A DNA stretch of 64,000 nt, taken from the NCBI GenBank assembly GCA_016271365.2, contig JADMNL010000028.1:54330001-54394000 (forward strand), given 5' to 3'. A model generated the notes under the pieces. It saw only the letters and a list, made by a program, of their open reading frames with translations. It was not told the DNA's origin and made no database searches. The position numbers and the translations under genes are program-made. Of the stretch, positions 57,096 to 64,000 are shown one piece after another. Origin of the DNA: Neoceratodus forsteri (Eukaryota; Chordata; Ceratodontiformes; Ceratodontidae). Position 1 is the first letter of the stretch, and every line of letters starts with the position of its first letter.

Positions 57096-57365
57096 TTTTC
57101 AAAAGCAAAAAAGTGCTTTCACACCAGACGTCTAATTTTTCATATGGGCTATAACTGAAAATTAAAACTTTAATAACTTTTGAATGGATTCATATTTTTT
57201 CACCAAACCTTCAAAAATCACATCAGTTTCCCAGACCACATAGGAGCTAAAAATTCAAGACCAGACCCTCAAAATGTTTCTGACTTATGGATGAGCAAAT
57301 AATTTGTCCGTAAATGGTAAATGCTACATGTTTTGGCACGCCACAGCTACACAACTACATCACTG
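57096..57365. other. AT-rich unassigned DNA
   Basis: AAAATTAAAACTTTAATAAC-like sequence. It may continue the same repeat family as the preceding unit, but this is not shown. Confidence 0.4.
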
Positions 57366-57369
57366 ACTG

Positions 57370-57835
57370 AACAGACAGATAGCTAGACAGACAGACAGAT
57401 AGATACATGCAGACAGGTAGATAGACAGATACAGTACATATATACTGTCTGTAGATAGATAGTTACTGTCTGTAGATAGATATTGTCTGTAGATAGACGG
57501 GCAGATAAATAGATACTGTCGATAGATAAGATAGCTTGATAAATTTTTTTTTCAGTTGTTTAACCAGGAGTAACACACTAAGCTGAAAGCTTGTTTACAG
57601 GTGTGATCTGTGAGCACAGGGAAGTTAAGTGACTTGCTTAGGGTCACACAGTATGCAGGTGGAGGCTGTGGGATTCAAACCCAGATCTGGTCTGCTTGAT
57701 GTCTCCTGATTTGCAGCTCAGAGCCTTAAACCACTGCACTATACTGCCTCCCAGATAGCTAGCTAGATAGATGGATAGATAGATAGACAGACAGACAGAT
57801 AAATAGATAAATACACAGATAGGCAGATACTGTCT

Positions 57836-57914
<79 letters not shown>

Positions 57915-57915
57915 C
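57370..57915. repeat. GATA/GACA tetranucleotide array interrupted by a SINE
   Basis: GATA with GACA variants at 57.37-57.54 kb and again at 57.755-57.915 kb. The longest pure GATA run is about 57838-57914. The 78-codon minus-strand frame across it (IYLS repeats) is an artefact of the repeat. Confidence 0.95.
57545..57755 (-). repeat. MIR-like tRNA-derived SINE
   Basis: On the minus strand: AGTATAGTGCAGTGGTTTAAGG (A-box region), GGGTTTGAATCCC (B box), then TGTGTGACCCTAAGCAAGTC and a 3' part CAGGTGTAAAC/GTTACTCCTGGTTAA. Uninterrupted, unlike its relative at 29.7 kb. It sits inside the GATA array. Confidence 0.85.
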
Positions 57916-59097
57916 TGTATGTTTTTTTCTTTTACCAGAGCACCACGTAAATGCAGTTATCAGGTCACTGTTTTCAGGCTTATGTTTCGATAAGACCATA
58001 TCATCTGTGACCAGTTTGTATTGTTAGTTACTCTTACTTGCCCACAAGAAGTCTTTTGATTTCTGCCTGACAACTAGGTCAACAATCACTCTTGTTATAC
58101 AAACCAGAGATTAAGTTATGATGTTGTATATCTATAGTATCAGTGACACTCCAGCAATACAGTTACTCTGTACAGAATATTCTCATCTATAAACACCAGT
58201 TACAAGGAACTAGTAGGAAACAAATTGCTGGAACTAAAATATTTCAAACTGATTCTAATGCCCAGCAGCTGTTAACAATTTCTGTGTACTGTTTCGCCTC
58301 ACATTGTGTAAATACAACATGATTCCACAAGTGTTACTGGCGCCACTAAAGAAGCATTCATCTGCCAGTGAAGTGGAAAATAAGTAGAAAGGGAATCCTC
58401 CGTCTTGTTCTAGTGCAGTTTACACTTCTGAGACAGAAGGGATAAGGCCAAACAGAGGTGTGTGTGGTACAGGAGGATACCAACATGCTCAGGTCATAAT
58501 GAATCCCAAAGCTACTACCAGCGGGCCTTACAGCCCTGGTTGTTTGGGTATCCCTCAGCACCACACACTCAGAATGATCTTGTCATGCATAGAAAATAGC
58601 CTGTGTTGTTCAAACTGGAAATCCATTTTCTGGGCGTTATAGGATGGGGTGTTAAAGAGCTGCAAACAGCATTGGGCAGAATCAGGGCAGCGCTGGGTGG
58701 AATGCAGAGTTGTAAGCATTGGCATATGCTGCAGCATTGAAATGTGAGTCACGTTTATGTTCTGTTTCAGAGAGCTCTGTTGCTTGATAAATGCACCCCT
58801 TGCTACTGCTCTCAGCCAATCCAGGTACAGAATGTTCATAACCCATTCTCTAAAATGCTATACAATTAATGCTATACAACTATATAAGGTGTATCACTCA
58901 CCTGTGAATAGTGTGTACAGGGTAGATTAGCTTTGCTCATGTAGTTGAGCTCTCTGATTGGGGTAGCAGATGAAGTCCCTTCACAGAATAAGCAGGCAGC
59001 ATATCTTCCATCTAGTAGAAGAACAATAATCCATATAACAGACAGTAAAAAAGCTTTTGAGAAGATTCTGCAACACATACATGCACCACGACTGCAG
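57916..59097. other. Unassigned DNA
   Basis: No gene, element or tandem repeat recognised. Confidence 0.5.
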
Positions 59098-59985
59098 TCA
59101 CAATAGATTTTTATGTTGGTTGCACGATGCTAAGAAACATCTTGCAACAGTGCGGATCTTGCGCGGCCATGTTTCCATGTAATGGCGGGCACGATCAGTA
59201 AGTGCGTCCCTCATTCCCCAATTAGCCTGCATGCCACTGCCACACTATGCATTCAAATGGGAAAGACATCAAAGCAAAGGTCCGCTGCAATCCGCCATAT
59301 GCTGCGGTCCTTGCTTGCCATGCTCGCTGCCATTATGATCATGGTCGGCGAACGGGCAGCCGCCTCACGGTTTCTGGACATTGGGGTACCTAATCCTCTG
59401 TCGGGTATCCCCCGTGTTTGTGTGCTGACAGGGAGCCTACCTCATCTGCATCACCCCTCAAACTGCTGAATGCTGAGGGGTGCCCAGTCCCCTCGGCTCA
59501 TGCCTCCCCTTCTTTGTTTGCTGGTGGGGTGCCCAATCCCCGCTGGAATTACCCCATGTTGTGTGCCGACGAGGGTGCCCAATCCCCCATCGGCTACTGA
59601 CAGCCCCCCCACAAAACCCACTTAGGTGACACACTGGGAGCTCACCACAGCGTGCCAAATGCCCTGCAATACAAAAACTGTCCCGCAATGGTTTTGCTTT
59701 TTTTTCTACACCTGCAAAACGAAAACCGTCCCTCGTAGTCTACATGCCCCCCTCCCCCCACCTGCACCCACCCACTGCGCACCCTGCCTCCCCCACTCCC
59801 TCTCACCCCATACTTACCTCTGGACTCTGGCGCGATGATCTTCTGTGGACCGGGAACACGTCTGCACTCTTCAAAGCTGACCTCGAACTGAGGAAATGCC
59901 GGTAAGCTGTATAATGCAATGAATACGGTTTTTTCAACTTTGTTGCGTATCTCAGGCATTTCTTGGAATTTTGAGTGCATTTGGG
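59098..59985 (-). mobile_element. Composite array-bearing element, copy 5 (truncated)
   Basis: The minus-strand right end ATGTTTCTTAGCATCGTGCAACCAACATAAAAA is at ~59.10 kb. The conserved CTGAGATACGCAACAAAG and CAGCTTACCGGCATTTCCTCAG block is at 59.89-59.97 kb. Between them are the exon-like island, a 106-bp intron-like gap and GGGATTGGGCACCCTCG-type repeats. Both tandem arrays and the left end are missing. Confidence 0.7.
59712..59887 (-). other. Exon-like island plus 106-bp intron-like gap (copy 5)
   Basis: A 70-nt island (59818-59887) between GCATTTCCTCAG and GTAAGTATG, then an acceptor-like TTTTCGTTTTGCAG ending at 59712. Frame FEVSFEECRRVPGPQKII then APES. The gap is 106 bases against 104 in copy 3. 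Confidence 0.4.
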
Positions 59986-62900
59986 AACCTCGCCAACTGA
60001 GTGAATCAGGCAGCAGCGTGGCGGTCACCATGCTAGGAGAGAGGCGACCACATGGCATCCGACAGCCTGTTGTGTGACATAAGAAGCCAGTTTGGAGTGG
60101 CAGGAGAAGGCAGAAGATGCTGCCAGTGGCATGAATAAGGGCAGATTTGGCTGTTGGATGATTGTTTTTTATGCCAACGCTGTTGGAGCAACTGAAGCGT
60201 GGGTTATCACAGCGGCAAAGGAAGGCAAAAAAAGCCGGCGATGGCCTGATTAGGGTACATTTGGCCACATGCTGATGTTTTTTTAAGGGTCACGTGGTGA
60301 CCCACCATTTGGACTTTTATAGTGTGGTAGGGGAAGGCAGCACTGGCTATGAGTGGTGTGAACAGGACCAATCAGGGAAGTTGCACAGGGACAGGGGTCA
60401 AGTGTATGGGAGTCAGGGGACAGTAAGTAGTGGCCCAAACAATGTAAAAGGCAGGGAGGTAGCTGCCACAGAAAGAATGGGGGAACTGGGGGGAGGTGGG
60501 AGGATGGAAGCCACAAGTAACCATGTGAGGTGGTTAGATTGACAAAGGACGGTATGGGGGTGGACAGGGGGTTTACGGTAGGAGGCCCCAAAAGGGGGCT
60601 GATGCAGTGTCCATGCGGGGGGGCGTTTTTGTGTTGTCTCTGCTAGCCATCAGCTGGTGTTGTGGGGCACGATGGAGCAACAGTATCCGAGTATGAGGCA
60701 GGAAAACATGGAATAAGGGGGAGATTTTTGGGAAAGGGCTGAAGGGCTGAAGGAGTGACCTCGTGAAGCCGCCATTTTGATTCCGGCTGCATGGTGGCCA
60801 CCATTTTGGGGCCAAAAAAAGAGTTATTCACCGATTGCTCACCCTGTGGAATTGTTTAGTGACCAGGACAGCACCTATTTAAGGAATTACATTAACAGCT
60901 CCCTGCGATGATTAGCCACCCTGGATCAAAAACTGTAGTACAAAATTAGCAGATGATAGAAGCCACTGCTTCTATAACAGGGTAGTACATTACCTGAGTA
61001 AAAATGAAAACACACGGAAGAATCAAAAAAAAATGGAGGTGGGGTGGCAACTTTGAATTGGATGTTGATCAACAAACTGCATTTTATGACAGTATCCAGA
61101 GGTGAGGATATGTAATCTCTGACCATTTCACCATTTGGAAAATCAAAAAATGAAGAAATACCAGCAAAGGTACAATGAATATAAAACTATTAGTGAAATT
61201 AGGCATTTATAAATTTAGCAAGACATTTTAATTTTAACAACAGACATTCTAGCCAAAGGTTTGCTGTTGATCAGTGCCCCTCGTCATGACGGCACTGGGA
61301 TCTGTGTTGGAGTTTTTAGGTACAAGTCCTATCAGGGCTGTCAGGAAAGTTGTGTTCCTTGGTATTTAATGGGGCTGTGCCTAGGTATGCGTTGAACAAT
61401 TGCAATTCTAGCAAAGAAATAAATAAATAAAAATATATAAATAATTAAATAAAATAAAATTGGGTTTAACCATAACTTCCTATCTTACAATAGGGGTCTC
61501 TTTGGAAAGAGCACAATTTGAGGACAGTATTGCCGGTTCGGTCAGGGGCAAGGTGGTTCTATACTGCGGCAATGGAAAAGGTGGTTCACTCCAAAATTCC
61601 TCTGCAAGGAGAGACTATAAAACAATTTAAGAACTTTGGGTGGGCTGATGTTCTTGTGGGCAGTACACATCTGCTGGGTGATTAGAACCAACGTATCAGG
61701 GTGGTTATGGGGCACCACAGCAAAAAAAATTAAAAAATAAATAAATAAAGGATGGCATCAAACAGGAATGCTAGATAAAGAGGAACTTCAGTGATGGGCC
61801 AAAAAAAAAAATACAGCTGGTAGTCATTATATGCAGCCTTAAGACCTGAAAGGGTGTGTCCATTTGTGATTTTTGGCCAAGATTTACTCTGCCTTACAAA
61901 GTTTGGATTTGTTGTGAGCCCTACTGCACTTGCCACTGATGGTTAGCTGCTGGGCTGCTTGCTCCTGGTGACATCATTATAGGACAGGGGCATGACTCAC
62001 ACTGTGCAGTATCATGCAGTTGCAACAATGTCACAAGGAAAACCTACCAGTACTCAGTATACATACTGTGCTCCCCCTCCCGCAAGATACCCTGTTAGCA
62101 CTGCATTATGCCAAAATCAAAATGTCTTGTCAGTATGTTTTTCCTTTTTTTAAAATTGACTGTGCCCTACAGTAAGGTCAGCAGTACAACCCTAGGTCCA
62201 CAGAAACACCAGGCTTGCTATAGAATCCCTGGTACACCCTGCAGTTTTTAGCAGCTCAGCATGCGACAACTAACTGCAGCAGACAATAATGAAATACAAT
62301 TGGGGTAATTTATGCATGAAAGTCAAAAGGACTGGTGAAGGTCCTCTTTAAGGGCTATACAAGGACAACAGGTACCAAGCATGGTATGAACACACAGGTA
62401 GTCAGGACATGGGGGGAGGGCTGCAAATAGGCAGGGGCCAGGGGAAAGGGGTGGACATCGAACAGGTCGGTTCCCAAGCATATTTCAGATGTTCAGGTTA
62501 GATAAACAAAGTTGAGTTTTTTAACCTTATCTATTTCTGTGAGGGCTGGGACTCCTTAAAAGGGGGGGCACACATTTAAAAAAAAAAGACCGGTCCCACT
62601 TGTCGCTGCTAACCCTAGCACTGGTACCAATACCATTATCATGACCAGGCCCTCTGCCAGGTATGCCAACAGGACCAATGCAGAGAAGTGTATGAGATTT
62701 ACCAGCATCTGCTGCGGTAATTTTGCAGTTAGTTATAGATCACATTCCTTGCACCATCGCAGCGTTTTAGAGTTTATACCCAGCCTTTAAGGCTGGCATC
62801 TAGGTGGATCATTTATTGAAAATTATTGGTCTGAAGTTTGGGACTATTCAAGGTTGCGGTTGGGAGCGTAGGACAGATCAGGCACTTTATAATCAGAAGG

Positions 62901-64000
62901 AACAATTAGTCTTTATATGTGAATTGGTTAACATGAGTTCAATCAGAAAGAGGAACAGTTTAGGAGTGTCCAGGGCCAGCCGGGGGCAACAGTAGGTGTC
63001 AATGAAGGGGGTCAAGAGTCCAGTTGCATTACGGGATAGAGGGTTGTAAGGTCTCTGGCATAAGTTAGTTACCATTGCCTATTTAAATTAGAGAGGTGAT
63101 GGGTTATTAATTTATTCATCTGCTGAGTAATCAGGTAAGGTACTGATCCAAAGGACCATTTTCAGGCATGACCTGGGCCACACTGTGACTGGTTACCAGC
63201 CCTACCAATGTATATTAAGGTTTCTGGGGGTCCTGTCCACGGTCCCACTGTACTGTGATAGTTGCCCTGGTTCTCTTAGGGGTACTGGTCCAATAAAAGC
63301 TTGGAGAGAGGTCCTTTAGAAACCAATCAGCCAGACACACACACAAAATAAATATCACCTCCATTCACAGGTTAGTTGCTAAAGCTGCCGGACACTTGTG
63401 AGGGCCCTTGAGGCTGACGAGGTTGGGAGGGTGAACAGAGATATAGGATATGTATTGGCAAGAGGCATCACCTTGGATCTTTGGTAGCTGATTGGAGGGT
63501 GAAGTTCAGGACAATCATCCCGGAGAGCTAGTGGGCTAGATAATCTTTGTTTTCTGGTGCTGCTTATAGGGAGCACAGCAGCACCAACCTGTGCATTATG
63601 TGGATGCAGGGTGGGGTTATGAAACTGAAATCTGGAGAGGGGCATATGGATGTCCCTGATCATTACCACCAGACAGAGTGGAGTAGAGCTTTACTTCCAC
63701 CTCAGAAGAGCATGCAGGTGTTAGAGTACCAGCTGGCAAGAGATGATTCAGTAGCACTCTTAGGGAGGATGGAGGGAGCTGGTTTGAAACAACAGGAGAT
63801 CAAACAGACTGGTTGTTCAAGCTACTGATCTGAAATAAGTTGCATATGACTGGGGAAGTTGGTCATTACCCACTTGCCTGTGGCCGCTGAGGCCCAGGGC
63901 AGATAGCAGAACTGTATTCTTGCTCCCACTGCATCTAGGGAATGGATGGTGATGACGGGATGGCAGCTGGGGATGGAGGAGAGCAGGGAGCAGAGAGCCT
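59986..64000. other. Unassigned DNA
   Basis: Four kilobases with no recognisable gene or element. AT-rich AAATA runs are at 61.41-61.46 and 61.73-61.75 kb, A/T homopolymers at several places, and a G-rich stretch at 60.45-60.62 kb. Open frames up to 102 codons (60.3-60.6 kb) carry no recognised domain. Confidence 0.45.

Noticed and set aside
57763..57999. 78-codon minus-strand frame with IYLS repeats
   Set aside because: Direct translation of the GATA microsatellite.
59642..60268. 208-codon minus-strand frame spanning the end of composite copy 5
   Set aside because: Crosses the element boundary and includes both the exon-like island and the intron-like gap. Open by chance.

Overview
The window looks like intergenic DNA from a repeat-rich vertebrate genome. 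I found no convincing host exon, tRNA, rRNA or other cellular gene. Almost everything recognisable is a transposable element or a tandem array, and every coding region is broken by stops or frameshifts. The mix (CR1 with an esterase-type ORF1, L2-type LINEs, a DIRS-type tyrosine-recombinase retrotransposon, a Penelope-like element with a GIY-YIG nuclease, a hAT/ZBED transposon and tRNA-derived MIR-like SINEs) fits an amphibian (a caecilian or salamander is plausible) or another large-genome vertebrate. The exact taxon is inference.

Layout: 3.5-5.2 kb, L2-type LINE 3' end with a long TCTC/TCTG microsatellite in its 3' UTR. 5.5-8.3 kb, copy 1 of a composite non-coding element. 8.35-10.2 kb, a 1.87 kb LTR-like unit (TGTAACCCCC...GGGGGTTACA). 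11.3-15.9 kb (-), a near full-length dead CR1. 16.6-20.9 kb, tandem repeats ending in a higher-order array. 22.5-26.8 kb (-), a hAT/ZBED transposase pseudogene split by an L2 fragment. 27.5-29.4 kb (-), second LTR-like copy. 29.4-31.0 kb, small CR1, SINE, foldback and tandem units. 31.2-41.2 kb, three more composite elements (copies 2, 4 and 3 in map order). 42.3-52.3 kb (-), a Penelope-like element split by a complete-ended DIRS element (itself carrying an L2 3' end) and by a CR1 3' fragment. 53.1-56.6 kb (+), a near-complete L2 LINE. 56.9-57.9 kb, a tandem unit, a GATA array and a SINE. 59.1-60.0 kb (-), composite copy 5. 60.0-64.0 kb, nothing recognised.

Two things stand out. First, the composite family: five copies, about 11 kb of the window, no protein. 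It has short inverted ends (ATGTTGMTTGC), a 3' subterminal hairpin, a 143-bp tandem array, a ~297-bp tandem array and a 3' block. That block holds an exon-like island (67-70 nt) between an AG acceptor and a GTAAGT/GTAAAT donor; in two copies a 104/106-bp intron-like gap to a second AG follows. Second, the DIRS element keeps the textbook DIRS end structure: inverted terminal repeats, a 26-bp right extension, and an internal complementary region joining both ends. It sits in a Penelope reading frame that is restored exactly when the DIRS sequence is removed, with no target duplication.
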